DNA from: JACNJF01 sp050288105
GTDB taxonomy: Bacteria > Pseudomonadota > Gammaproteobacteria > GCA-001735895
Direction: 5' to 3'
Assembly: GCA_050288105.1 (NCBI GenBank)
Contig: JBNKDE010000019.1
Span: forward strand, 3,612-67,611
Length of the DNA: 64,000 nucleotides
The position numbers were made by a program, and so were the translations under genes. This document shows positions 56,290-64,000 of this stretch, piece after piece. Position 1 is the stretch's first letter; each line of letters starts with the position of its first letter. A model generated the notes under the pieces. The model did not search any database. It was not told where the DNA came from and saw nothing but the letters and a program-made list of their open reading frames with translations.

Positions 56290-57915
56290 TCAGGAATGGA
56301 AATTAACGGGTAATCGAACAAACACGCGACAACCACCGTAAAAATCTGCGTCTATTTCAATACTGCCATTGTGACCAATCACGACTTCCTGTGCCATGGT
56401 CAGGCCCATACCGGAATGATTGCGCGAAGATTCCCAGCCACAGTAAAAAGGCTCAAACACCTTGAGTCTATGGGTTTCTGAAATACCGGGGCCATTATCA
56501 ATGACCTCAATCACCACTTCATTGCCATCCAGGCGGGTTTCTACCCGGATTTCACGATGATCGTGATTGGTCTGATTAACCGCCTGAATCGAGTTATCAA
56601 TCAGATATTTAAACAGGCCTCGTAAGGCATTGGCACGCCCATCTACCGGAGGCAGCACGGTGGTAGGACGCCAGTCTACAACTACCCCAGAGGACAGCAT
56701 GGTATCGGTAGACAGCTTCAGTACCTCGTGCAGGATTTCATTGATATTGACCTGCGAAAGCTGTTCATTGGAAGGACCCGGTAACGCCGCATGCAGGCTA
56801 TCCATGGCTTCCTCGCCACTTTCCAGTGCATGCTTGAGGATATTCTGCAGACTGCCATCACTTCGTTTATCACCCGGAATCGCCAGTGCCGCCTTGATCA
56901 CATTCAGCGGCACCTGCAGTTTGTAAATAGCGCCGGAAATCGCTTCACGCATGGTTTGCGTTAGCTGATGCTCGGTCATATTCGCGCGTATCATATTCAT
57001 GCGCGCTTCATTGATACGCTGTCGACTGGAGGTCACCTCATTGGCAATCAACAGCAGGTAACCGCAGGCATGATCCGGCCCGCTAAAGTAATGCTCCGCA
57101 TCATCATCCAGCGCTTCGATATGTACACCTGAACAGGTAAACCAGCGCGGAGAAACACTGCCCGGAGGATCAAGACGCACATCAACATTAGTAAAACCTT
57201 CGCCAGCCTGACATACTTTTTTCAGGCATTCACCCAGCTGAGTCTGTAGTACATCAAGAAACAAGCTGGCGGGTTCTGCTCCCCTAAAGTCACCCATTAA
57301 TGCCTTATAGGCCAGGTTATCCATCACTACCTTGCCATCTGCCGACAGCATTGCTACCACCATAGGGGCTGCATCCAGTGCCGCTTCAGTCAGGTTTTTC
57401 TGGAACTCGAGGTTTTGCTTGAGCTGATGAACCTGGGTGATATCACGATGCATACCCAGAAAATAAGAGACTTCCTGCTCGTGGTTTAACACGGGTGAAA
57501 TGGTTAGCTCAGCCAGGTATTCCGTTTTGTTTTTACCGTGGTTGACCAGCATGCCTTTCCACACCTGCTTCGCATTAATCGTTTTCCACAGGTCCTGGTA
57601 AATTTCATCCGGCGTTGATTTGCTTGATAATACCGACTCGTTTTTACCGATCACTTCATGGCTCTGGTAACCGGTAAGCCGTTCAAAGGCCTGGTTGACG
57701 AACAGAATACAGGCGTGCGGATCCGTAATTGAGATCGCCATAGGCGATTGCATAACGGTTTCGTAAAACAGTCGGGGGGGCAGGAATTCTCTGGAACCGA
57801 TTTCTGCAAATGCTTCTATGATCTCAGCCGGTGTACCCTCGGGAGGCGCATCCAGGAACCGGCTAATTGCATCAACTACCTTATCCGGGGAACATTTTGC
57901 ATTTTGTTGAGCCAT
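56290..57915 (-). CDS. nifL: Nitrogen fixation regulatory protein NifL
   Basis: A 541-residue flavoprotein anti-activator that binds and silences NifA under oxygen or fixed nitrogen. An N-terminal PAS domain (about 60-180; ISITDPHACILFVNQAFERL) should hold FAD, a second PAS domain follows, then an H-like region (YKLQVPLNVIKAAL) without an obvious phospho-acceptor His, and a GHKL ATPase domain (IDNGPGISE, GMGLTMAQEV). ATG at 57915 is preferred; the longer frame (to 58116) has no coding character and would run over the promoter and NifA boxes. Confidence 0.93.
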   Translation of the reverse strand: MAQQNAKCSPDKVVDAISRFLDAPPEGTPAEIIEAFAEIGSREFLPPRLFYETVMQSPMAISITDPHACILFVNQAFERLTGYQSHEVIGKNESVLSSKSTPDEIYQDLWKTINAKQVWKGMLVNHGKNKTEYLAELTISPVLNHEQEVSYFLGMHRDITQVHQLKQNLEFQKNLTEAALDAAPMVVAMLSADGKVVMDNLAYKALMGDFRGAEPASLFLDVLQTQLGECLKKVCQAGEGFTNVDVRLDPPGSVSPRWFTCSGVHIEALDDDAEHYFSGPDHACGYLLLIANEVTSSRQRINEARMNMIRANMTEHQLTQTMREAISGAIYKLQVPLNVIKAALAIPGDKRSDGSLQNILKHALESGEEAMDSLHAALPGPSNEQLSQVNINEILHEVLKLSTDTMLSSGVVVDWRPTTVLPPVDGRANALRGLFKYLIDNSIQAVNQTNHDHREIRVETRLDGNEVVIEVIDNGPGISETHRLKVFEPFYCGWESSRNHSGMGLTMAQEVVIGHNGSIEIDADFYGGCRVFVRLPVNFHS

Positions 57916-57950
57916 TGTTTTAGCCTGAAATTTAAACCTGCAGGGTAAGC

Positions 57951-57966
57951 AGCAAAATCTATACCA
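57951..57966 (-). promoter_or_regulatory. Sigma-54 promoter of nifLA
   Basis: On the minus strand TGGTATAGATTTTGCT with GG and GC 10 bases apart. It is 36 bases before the nifL start, and about 65 bases from the nearest NifA box, so NifA would activate its own operon. Confidence 0.65.
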
Positions 57967-58029
57967 AAGGCCTAAAGGTGTTTGGCCACAAGGCCTGTAG
58001 CGACAAGGCAACATTATATACCTGCGATT

Positions 58030-58045
58030 TGTAGCAAATCTAACA
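58030..58045. promoter_or_regulatory. NifA box 1 in the nifL-rnfA intergenic region
   Basis: TGT-AGCAAATCTA-ACA, an exact TGT-N10-ACA palindrome that can serve both directions. Confidence 0.7.
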
Positions 58046-58062
58046 ATATTCTCCCGAGGGCT

Positions 58063-58078
58063 TGTCGTATTTATTACA
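58063..58078. promoter_or_regulatory. NifA box 2 in the nifL-rnfA intergenic region
   Basis: TGT-CGTATTTATT-ACA, an exact match, 33 bases (about three helical turns) from box 1, so both sites face the same side of the DNA. Confidence 0.7.
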
Positions 58079-58232
58079 AACCTTCTCAATCGATACCGCG
58101 TTAACCCTGTGATCAATGCGCTGTGGGTAAGCGGCCTGGCAAACCTACCCGGCCTGCAAAGCGCGTCAGCACAGGCTTCTCAGGCGCAACCAGCCTGCTC
58201 AAAAATCATCACCCCGCAACACATTGCGTAAT

Positions 58233-58248
58233 TGGCATATTTTTTGAC
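58233..58248 (+). promoter_or_regulatory. Probable sigma-54 promoter of rnfABCDGEH
   Basis: TGGCATATTTTTTGAC: good -24 element and correct spacing, with TTGA in place of TTGC at -12. It is about 30-45 bases before the rnfA start and about 155-200 bases downstream of the two NifA boxes. Confidence 0.5.
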
Positions 58249-58276
58249 TAGCACTTGTTATCTAGAAATTTTGTTG

Positions 58277-58858
58277 ATGTCCATGGAATATATTCTGATC
58301 ATTCTTTCTACCGCTCTGGTCAATAACGTCGTACTGGTGAAGTTTTTGGGACTATGCCCACTGATGGGGGTATCCAATAAACTCGATTCCGCGCTCGGTA
58401 TGGGCCTGGCGACGACCTTTGTTCTGACCCTCGCTGCGTTCGCCGGCTGGTTACTGGAACACTACGTACTACAACCACTGGATATCGGCTTCCTGCGCAT
58501 CCTGACCTTTATTCTGGTGATTGCCGTGGTAGTCCAGTTCACCGAAATGGTGGTAAGAAAAACCTCCCCAGCGCTGTATCAGGTGCTGGGTATCTTCCTG
58601 CCCCTGATTACAACCAATTGCGCTGTACTGGGCGTCGCCCTGCTGAATGTACAGAAACAGAATAACCTGCTGGAAAGCCTGCTCTACGGTTTTGGTTCAG
58701 CGCTGGGTTTTACCCTGGTGCTGGTGGTGTTTGCCGGATTGCGCGAACGCCTGGCGATCTCCAGCGTACCCGCAACCTTCCGCGGTGCGCCTATCGCTTA
58801 TGTCGTCGCTGGATTACTGTCGCTGGCGTTTATGGGCTTTGCCGGATTAACCAATTAG
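58277..58858 (+). CDS. rnfA: Electron transport complex subunit RnfA
   Basis: A 193-residue inner-membrane subunit with six helices; the family motif NNVVLVKFLGLCPLMGVS is near the start and contains the Cys that helps hold the intramembrane [2Fe-2S] cluster; the partner segment is PLITTNCAVLG. ATG at 58277 or 58283 is the likely start (the family begins just before STALVNN); the frame upstream covers the probable promoter. First gene of the rnf operon, which feeds low-potential electrons to ferredoxin for nitrogenase. Confidence 0.93.
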   Translation: MSMEYILIILSTALVNNVVLVKFLGLCPLMGVSNKLDSALGMGLATTFVLTLAAFAGWLLEHYVLQPLDIGFLRILTFILVIAVVVQFTEMVVRKTSPALYQVLGIFLPLITTNCAVLGVALLNVQKQNNLLESLLYGFGSALGFTLVLVVFAGLRERLAISSVPATFRGAPIAYVVAGLLSLAFMGFAGLTN

Positions 58859-58886
58859 GGCCTGTTTGCACGAGGAGAAATACATT

Positions 58887-59417
58887 ATGTCCGCTGCCAT
58901 CATCATCATTACCCTGCTTGGATTAGCCATGGGCGCCCTGTTGGGCTATGCCGCTAAATTCCTGGCGGTTGAAGGCAACCCACTGGAGGCAGAAATCGAG
59001 GAGTTGCTCCCCGGTTCCCAATGCGGGCAGTGTGGATACCCCGGTTGCACTCCCGCGGCTGCAGCAGTCGCCAATAATGAAGCCCCGGTAACCCTGTGTC
59101 CTCCCGGCGGCAAGGCGCTGGTAGCGGCACTGGCTGAAAAAATGGGTGTGAGCGTAGATATGTCAGGTGTCGATGACCAGACGCCCCGAGTCGCCTTCAT
59201 TCATGAAAACCTCTGTGTGGGCTGCACCAAGTGTTTCAAACGCTGTCCCACCGATGCCATTCTGGGTGGCCCCAAACAGATCCATGCCGTATTCATGGAT
59301 GCCTGCACAGGCTGCGAAAAATGCTTTGATGTGTGTCCCACAGAATGCATCGAAATGCGCCCCATAGAACCCACCCTGCAAACCTGGTACTGGCCTGAAC
59401 CAGCCAGGGTAGCTTAA
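58887..59417 (+). CDS. rnfB: Electron transport complex subunit RnfB
   Basis: A 176-residue ferredoxin-like subunit with one N-terminal membrane helix. Cluster motifs: a Cys group in GSQCGQCGYPGC with LCPPGG, then CVGCTKCFKRCP and CTGCEKCFDVCP. ATG at 58887 has GAGGAG upstream. Confidence 0.94.
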   Translation: MSAAIIIITLLGLAMGALLGYAAKFLAVEGNPLEAEIEELLPGSQCGQCGYPGCTPAAAAVANNEAPVTLCPPGGKALVAALAEKMGVSVDMSGVDDQTPRVAFIHENLCVGCTKCFKRCPTDAILGGPKQIHAVFMDACTGCEKCFDVCPTECIEMRPIEPTLQTWYWPEPARVA

Positions 59418-59430
59418 CCCGAGCCTGAAT

Positions 59431-60972
59431 ATGTCAGTCGCAAAAGCAATCAAACTGTTTCGAATCCGTGGTGGCGTGCACCCAGATGACCGCAAGTCAT
59501 TGAGTGCCGATAAAACCATTGAAAATCTTCCCATGCCAGCCCTGCTCCACATTCCCCTGCAGCAGCATATCGGTGCTCCCGCTGCTGCGCTGGTGATGCG
59601 GGGAGAAATGGTCAAAAAGGGTCAGTTACTGGCGCGCAGCCAGGGTGCGATATCGGCCCCGGTACATGCGCCCACCTCTGGACGTATTATGGGCGTAGGT
59701 AGCTATCCAGCACATCACGCTTCCGGATTATCGGTACGAACCATTACCCTGAAACCGGACAACCTGGATGAATGGGCCGATGACATCGATCCGGTTACCG
59801 ATCCTTTCATCCTCAGCCCGGATGAAATTGCTAACCGGGTGGCACAGGCTGGCATTGTTGGCATGGGCGGGGCAACCTTTCCTTCATCGGTAAAACTGAA
59901 CCTGCGTAAACGCTATCAACTACATACGCTGGTAATTAATGGCGCAGAGTGCGAGCCCTACCTGACCTGCGATGATCGCCTGATGCAGGAACAAAGCGAG
60001 GAAGTACTCCAGGGTGTATTGCTGATGGCGAGAGCACTGGAAGTGACTCAGGTACTTTTTGCGATAGAGAATAATAAACCCGATGCGATAGCCGCCATGC
60101 AACAGGTGGCCAGTAACTTCCCGCAGGTGCGGGTCGTAGGCTTACCTACGCGCTACCCCATGGGCTCGGAAAAACATCTGGTACAAACCCTGACCGGTAA
60201 GGAAACCCCGGCACGCGGCCTGACCGCCGACATCGGTATTGTGGTACATAATGTGGCAACCGCACTGGCGGTATACGATGCACTGAAACATGGCCGACCG
60301 CTCATCTCGCGCGTGATGACGGTATCCGGCTCAGCCATAAAACAACCGAAAAACCTGCGAGTGCTAATTGGTACGCCGCTGGATAATCTGGTCGAATTTT
60401 GTGGTGGCTATAAGCAACAGCCTGCCAAAATCATCAGCGGCGGACCCATGATGGGTCAACCCCTGCTCGAAACACGCGTACCTGCGGTGAAAGGTAGCAA
60501 CGGGCTACTGGCGCTTACCGAATCTGAAGTTCATGCAGCGCCCGAAATGCCCTGCATACGATGCGCCAGCTGTGTAAAGGCCTGTCCCTGCGGCCTGGTG
60601 CCACTGGAAATGGCTGCCAACATCCGCTCCGGAAATCTGGACAACTCAGTTGGACTGGGATTACTGGACTGCATTGCCTGCGGTTCCTGTTCCTATGTCT
60701 GCCCTGCACACATTCCATTAGTGCAGTATTTTAACTACGCCAAAGGCGAGCTTGCCCAGAGACAGCGCATCCAGCATAAACAGGGCGAGACCAAACGTTT
60801 AACCGAAGCACGTGCCGAACGCATGGAAAAAATCCAGCAGGCAAAACGTGAAGCCATGAAAAAACGTAAGCTGGAAATGGAAGCCAAAAAGAAACAGGAA
60901 GCTGAGGCTGCCGCACTCGCTGAGGCATCCACTGAACAGTCAGCTCAGGTTAGCCAACAGGAGGCGGTATGA
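59431..60972 (+). CDS. rnfC: Electron transport complex subunit RnfC
   Basis: A 513-residue soluble subunit that takes electrons from NADH. It has the family start (RIRGGVHPDDRK), a Rossmann/NuoF-like FMN-NADH region (GMGGATFPSSVKL, NGAECEPYLTCDDRL), two [4Fe-4S] motifs (CIRCASCVKACP, CIACGSCSYVCP) and a Lys/Glu/Ala-rich coiled C-terminus of about 80 residues. It overlaps rnfD by 4 bases. Confidence 0.95.
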   Translation: MSVAKAIKLFRIRGGVHPDDRKSLSADKTIENLPMPALLHIPLQQHIGAPAAALVMRGEMVKKGQLLARSQGAISAPVHAPTSGRIMGVGSYPAHHASGLSVRTITLKPDNLDEWADDIDPVTDPFILSPDEIANRVAQAGIVGMGGATFPSSVKLNLRKRYQLHTLVINGAECEPYLTCDDRLMQEQSEEVLQGVLLMARALEVTQVLFAIENNKPDAIAAMQQVASNFPQVRVVGLPTRYPMGSEKHLVQTLTGKETPARGLTADIGIVVHNVATALAVYDALKHGRPLISRVMTVSGSAIKQPKNLRVLIGTPLDNLVEFCGGYKQQPAKIISGGPMMGQPLLETRVPAVKGSNGLLALTESEVHAAPEMPCIRCASCVKACPCGLVPLEMAANIRSGNLDNSVGLGLLDCIACGSCSYVCPAHIPLVQYFNYAKGELAQRQRIQHKQGETKRLTEARAERMEKIQQAKREAMKKRKLEMEAKKKQEAEAAALAEASTEQSAQVSQQEAV

Positions 60973-62066
60973 TCGAACAACCTCTCATCGCCGGGCCTTA
61001 TACGCACGACAAAAATAGCATCAATCGAACCATGCAACTGGTCATGCTGGCACTGCTACCGGCTACCCTGCTTGGTTTTTATATGTTTGGCTGGCCTGCT
61101 ATCTACCTTTTTATCGTTACCGTTGGCAGTGCACTGCTGGCTGAATACCTGTCACTCAAGGTTGCAGGCAAGCCGGTGCGATCATTCCTGTGGGACGGAT
61201 CAGCCATATTAACCGGCTGGCTGCTCGCCATGACACTGCCACCCTGGGCACCCTGGTGGATTGCCGTAGTCGGTTCCTTCCTGGCGATCGTGATCGGCAA
61301 GCAGGTATTTGGTGGACTGGGACAAAACCTGTTCAACCCTGCCATGGTTGCGCGCGTAGCGCTGCTCATTTCATTCCCTCTTGAAATGACCAGCTTTACC
61401 GCACCGGCACCTTTATTCTCTGCAGGTGCACCAGACCTGCTGCAAAGCCTGTCAATCACCTTTGGATTTGCGCCAGAGTTTGACGCAGTCAGTAGCGCCA
61501 CCCCCTTAGGTCATATCAAAACCGAGCTAACGACAGGTAAAACGCTGAGCGAAGTTATGCAGGGCACCGCATCCTTAGCACAGATGACCTTTGGTCACTC
61601 CTCAGGCAGCCTGGGTGAAACCTCGGCTATCTTTATTTTTCTGGGTGGACTGTTCCTGCTCTACAAGCGTGTAATCAGTTGGCATATCCCCGTGTCCATG
61701 CTAACCACTCTGGCTCTTTTAGCAGGAGTATTTCATCTCGTGGATGCCGAACTCTATCCTGGCCCGATGACACACCTGATGTCCGGTGCCGCAATGCTGG
61801 GGGCGTTCTTTATAGCGACTGACCTCGTAACCTCTCCGGTTTCCATCCGAGGCCAACTATTATTCGGTGCCGGATGCGGTATGTTTGTCTACGTAATCCG
61901 AACCTGGGCCGGCTATCCTGAGGGCGTTGCTTTTGCAGTCATGCTAATGAATGCCTGCACACCATTAATAGATCATTACCTCAAACCTCGTATCTATGGG
62001 CGCGATAAAAAGGGCGAGCCGCTCAATTACGCGGCTGTTGAAAGCAAGGAGGAAAGCGCATCATGA
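60969..62066 (+). CDS. rnfD: Electron transport complex subunit RnfD
   Basis: A 365-residue membrane subunit with about nine helices. The covalent-FMN threonine lies in SSATPLGH (about residue 178). FGGLGQNLFNPAMV is the NqrB/RnfD hallmark. It overlaps rnfC and rnfG by 4 bases each. Confidence 0.94.
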   Translation: MIEQPLIAGPYTHDKNSINRTMQLVMLALLPATLLGFYMFGWPAIYLFIVTVGSALLAEYLSLKVAGKPVRSFLWDGSAILTGWLLAMTLPPWAPWWIAVVGSFLAIVIGKQVFGGLGQNLFNPAMVARVALLISFPLEMTSFTAPAPLFSAGAPDLLQSLSITFGFAPEFDAVSSATPLGHIKTELTTGKTLSEVMQGTASLAQMTFGHSSGSLGETSAIFIFLGGLFLLYKRVISWHIPVSMLTTLALLAGVFHLVDAELYPGPMTHLMSGAAMLGAFFIATDLVTSPVSIRGQLLFGAGCGMFVYVIRTWAGYPEGVAFAVMLMNACTPLIDHYLKPRIYGRDKKGEPLNYAAVESKEESAS

Positions 62067-62746
62067 GCACACCAGATACGCCTTCATACAGACAACGTGT
62101 CGGATATCAGGCCATGCTACTGGGTGGCTTTGCCACCTTTGCCTCGGTGTTTCTGGTATCGGGTAATATCGCCACCCAGGATGCCATCGCAGAAAGGCAT
62201 AAAGAGGATTTACTACAATCCCTAAGCCAGGTCATTCCCGATAATTTATATGACAACAACCTGCTGGATAACGTACTTGAGGTCACCGACCAGAAAGATC
62301 ATAGCATCAAGATCTATCGCGGGTTTAAAGACTCTCAGGTAAGCGCACTGGCCTGGGAAATCTCCGAACAGGGATTTGCCGATGAAATCAAGATGATTAT
62401 CGGGGTAAACACCGCTGGCGAAGTTCTGGGCGTTCGAGTTATTTCGCATGCAGAGACACCTGGGCTAGGTGACAAGATTGAAGAAAAAAAGAGCAACTGG
62501 ATTTTTGACTTCAATGGTCTGTCTCTGGGCAACCCTCCGCTTGCAGAATGGAAGGTTAAAAAAGATGGCGGCCGATTTGATGCATTTTCAGGTGCTACCA
62601 TCACCCCGCGCGCGGTTGTTAAAGGTATCACTGACGGCCTGCAGTTTTTCAACGCAAATCGTAGCCGCTTAATTTCTATACCTGACCAGTCTGACAGTAA
62701 GGTTAATGTTTCAGCGCTAATTAACGTGGAGCACACAGATGAGTAA
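62063..62746 (+). CDS. rnfG: Electron transport complex subunit RnfG
   Basis: A 227-residue subunit with one N-terminal membrane helix and a periplasmic FMN-binding domain. The covalent FMN threonine is in SGATITP (about residue 177). HAETPGLGDKIEE is typical. It overlaps rnfE by 8 bases. Confidence 0.94.
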   Translation: MSTPDTPSYRQRVGYQAMLLGGFATFASVFLVSGNIATQDAIAERHKEDLLQSLSQVIPDNLYDNNLLDNVLEVTDQKDHSIKIYRGFKDSQVSALAWEISEQGFADEIKMIIGVNTAGEVLGVRVISHAETPGLGDKIEEKKSNWIFDFNGLSLGNPPLAEWKVKKDGGRFDAFSGATITPRAVVKGITDGLQFFNANRSRLISIPDQSDSKVNVSALINVEHTDE

Positions 62747-63407
62747 TCAATACAGCACCATCACTAAAGATGGTCTATGGGATAACAATATTATCTTTGT
62801 CCAGGCGCTTGGTTTATGTCCGTTACTCGCAGTGACCGGAACCGCCAGCAACGGCCTGGGCATGGGGCTTGCTACCACCGCCGTAATGGCTGCCTCAGGA
62901 TTTCTGATTGCAGTACTGCGCGGTATCATCACACCTCAGGTACGAATCCCTGTGTTTGTATTAATCATCGCCGTACTGGTCACCATGGTAGATATGGCAA
63001 TGAATGCCTGGGTGCACGATCTACACAAGGTGCTGGGGCTGTTTATCCCGCTCATCGTCACCAACTGCGCCATACTGGGCAGGGCTGAATCCTTTGCATC
63101 GCGTAATCAGGTGTTACCCAGTATCGTCGATGGCCTGATGATGGGATTTGGATTTACACTGGCGCTGGTTATTCTGGGTGCGACACGCGAAATTATTGGC
63201 AGTGGCACCTTATTTGCCAACGCGTCATTACTGCTGGGATCCTGGGCCTCACATCTGGAGATGGTATTGATCCCTGAATACAAAGGGTTTTTACTAATCA
63301 TCCTGCCACCTGGTGGTTTTCTGGTACTGGGGTTCTTACTCGCAGGTAAGCGGATACTGGATAAACGCCTGGCCGAACGCCAGCAAGTAGAGCTGGCCAC
63401 CGCCTAA
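62739..63407 (+). CDS. rnfE: Electron transport complex subunit RnfE
   Basis: A 222-residue membrane subunit, homologous to RnfA, with FVQALGLCPLLAV near the start and PLIVTNCAILGRAE in the middle holding the cluster cysteines. The usual RnfE C-terminus (PPGGFLVLGFLLAGKR) is present. Confidence 0.94.
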   Translation: MSNQYSTITKDGLWDNNIIFVQALGLCPLLAVTGTASNGLGMGLATTAVMAASGFLIAVLRGIITPQVRIPVFVLIIAVLVTMVDMAMNAWVHDLHKVLGLFIPLIVTNCAILGRAESFASRNQVLPSIVDGLMMGFGFTLALVILGATREIIGSGTLFANASLLLGSWASHLEMVLIPEYKGFLLIILPPGGFLVLGFLLAGKRILDKRLAERQQVELATA

Positions 63408-63426
63408 TCATCAGGGAGTTAAATAC

Positions 63427-63687
63427 ATGAACGTTGGTGTAGCTTACGCAGATAAATTCAAACAGGTGTGGTTAAAACTGGAAATTCCTGATGGTAGTAC
63501 GGTTAGACAAGCAATTGAACATTCTGGATTACTTGATCAATTTCCGGATATCAATCTAGAGAAACAAAAGGTAGGTATCTTTGGCAAGATCACCAAACTG
63601 GATGCACCGGCTGAAGAAGGATCACGTATTGAGATCTATCGGGAGATCACGGCTGATCCGGAGTTGGTTGAGCGGCGGGATATGTAG
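63427..63687 (+). CDS. rnfH: RnfH-family protein
   Basis: An 86-residue ubiquitin-fold protein (UPF0125/RatB group) that ends the rnf operon in diazotrophs. Family segments NVGVAYADKFKQVWLKL, KVGIFGKITKLD and IEIYREITADP are visible. AGGGAG precedes the ATG. Confidence 0.9.
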   Translation: MNVGVAYADKFKQVWLKLEIPDGSTVRQAIEHSGLLDQFPDINLEKQKVGIFGKITKLDAPAEEGSRIEIYREITADPELVERRDM

Positions 63688-64000
63688 CTAGCTGGTAGTA
63701 ACATCATTGATGTTTTTCCTGACTATTTCTAATATTGATAAAGCGGTCATTTACGTTGTGCGAAGGAATGCGTATAGCGCCTGGCTAAGTTTTGATTTCA
63801 CACGCTGAATACTTTTCTAGCTTTGTAGTTTAGTCGTGCCTGCGTGCGAGTAACTTTTCAGGCATGAAAAGTCACCAAAAATGCTTCCCCAACAGTCCCT
63901 TCTCCCGTCAAAAGCACAGCCAAATCGCGGTCGGGGCAGACGCGTTCCTGACGCGACTGCCCCTAAATTCGCATCCCTCGGCGTTGACTCCTGTGCTGCC
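63688..64000. other. Gene-free end of the window
   Basis: About 310 bases after rnfH. No gene, terminator or RNA was supported. A minus-strand gene could begin or end just beyond the window. Confidence 0.4.

Noticed and set aside
56290..58116. Longer NifL start at 58116
   Set aside because: The extra 67 codons have no similarity to NifL and cover the sigma-54 promoter and both NifA boxes.
58232..58276. Upstream start for rnfA
   Set aside because: Codons lie on the probable sigma-54 promoter and do not match the RnfA start.
60515..60932. Minus-strand frames opposite rnfC
   Set aside because: Shadow of the conserved Fe-S and coiled-coil codons of rnfC.
1..64000. CRISPR array, rRNA operon, transposase or integrase gene
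   Set aside because: No regularly spaced repeats, rRNA sequence, or recombinase protein was seen anywhere in the window.

Overview
The window reads as one stretch of a gammaproteobacterial chromosome. The evidence is a nifL-nifA / rnfABCDGEH / nifB-fdxN-nifO-nifQ neighbourhood like the minor nif cluster of Azotobacter and Pseudomonas stutzeri, next to a Pseudomonas-style (exa/ped) PQQ alcohol-oxidation locus. Free-living or symbiotic diazotrophic gammaproteobacteria are the best guess; the species cannot be read from the sequence alone.

Layout. 1-1349: end of a Tau/Ssu-type ABC importer. 1549-3246: chemoreceptor. 3338-3722: small membrane protein beside an attC-like site. 3879-8389: RND efflux pump (permease plus fusion protein). 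8971-17855: PQQ alcohol dehydrogenase (one-base frameshift), its cytochrome c and periplasmic binding protein, an ABC exporter group with a beta-propeller protein, and a LuxR-type response regulator. 18075-21468: three AT-rich minus-strand genes separated by two attC-like sites, including an OLD-family ATPase/TOPRIM nuclease; this looks like a remnant integron cassette array. 21822-31526: hybrid histidine kinase, FIST sensor, pqqEDCBA and a divergent NosR-like flavo-ferredoxin membrane protein. 31616-36682: a very large pseudokinase/ATPase/GAF/GGDEF protein. 36709-39752: assorted small enzymes. 40116-45511: a CHAT-protease / metallo-beta-lactamase-fold pair with a divergent DUF2235 hydrolase, a candidate conflict or defence module. 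45795-46211: GFA protein. 46663-52743: draG, nifQ, two [2Fe-2S] ferredoxins, a flavodiiron protein, nifO-like, a small protein, fdxN and nifB. 53044-57915: thioredoxin, CofD/YvcK-like protein, nifA, nifL. 58277-63687: rnfABCDGEH.

How it works together. The PQQ part supplies the cofactor (pqqA-E), the dehydrogenase, its electron acceptor (cytochrome c) and its sensors (FIST protein, hybrid kinase, response regulator). A shared TACTACT-type motif occurs upstream of the chemoreceptor, the dehydrogenase, the cytochrome/ABC divergon and pqqA, suggesting one regulon that also includes chemotaxis. The nif part holds regulation (NifL/NifA), cofactor assembly (NifB, NifQ), electron supply (Rnf, ferredoxins) and probable oxygen protection (flavodiiron protein). 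Two NifA boxes (TGT-N10-ACA) lie between divergent sigma-54-like promoters for nifLA and rnf, and another NifA box plus sigma-54 promoter precedes nifB. No nifHDK structural genes are in the window.
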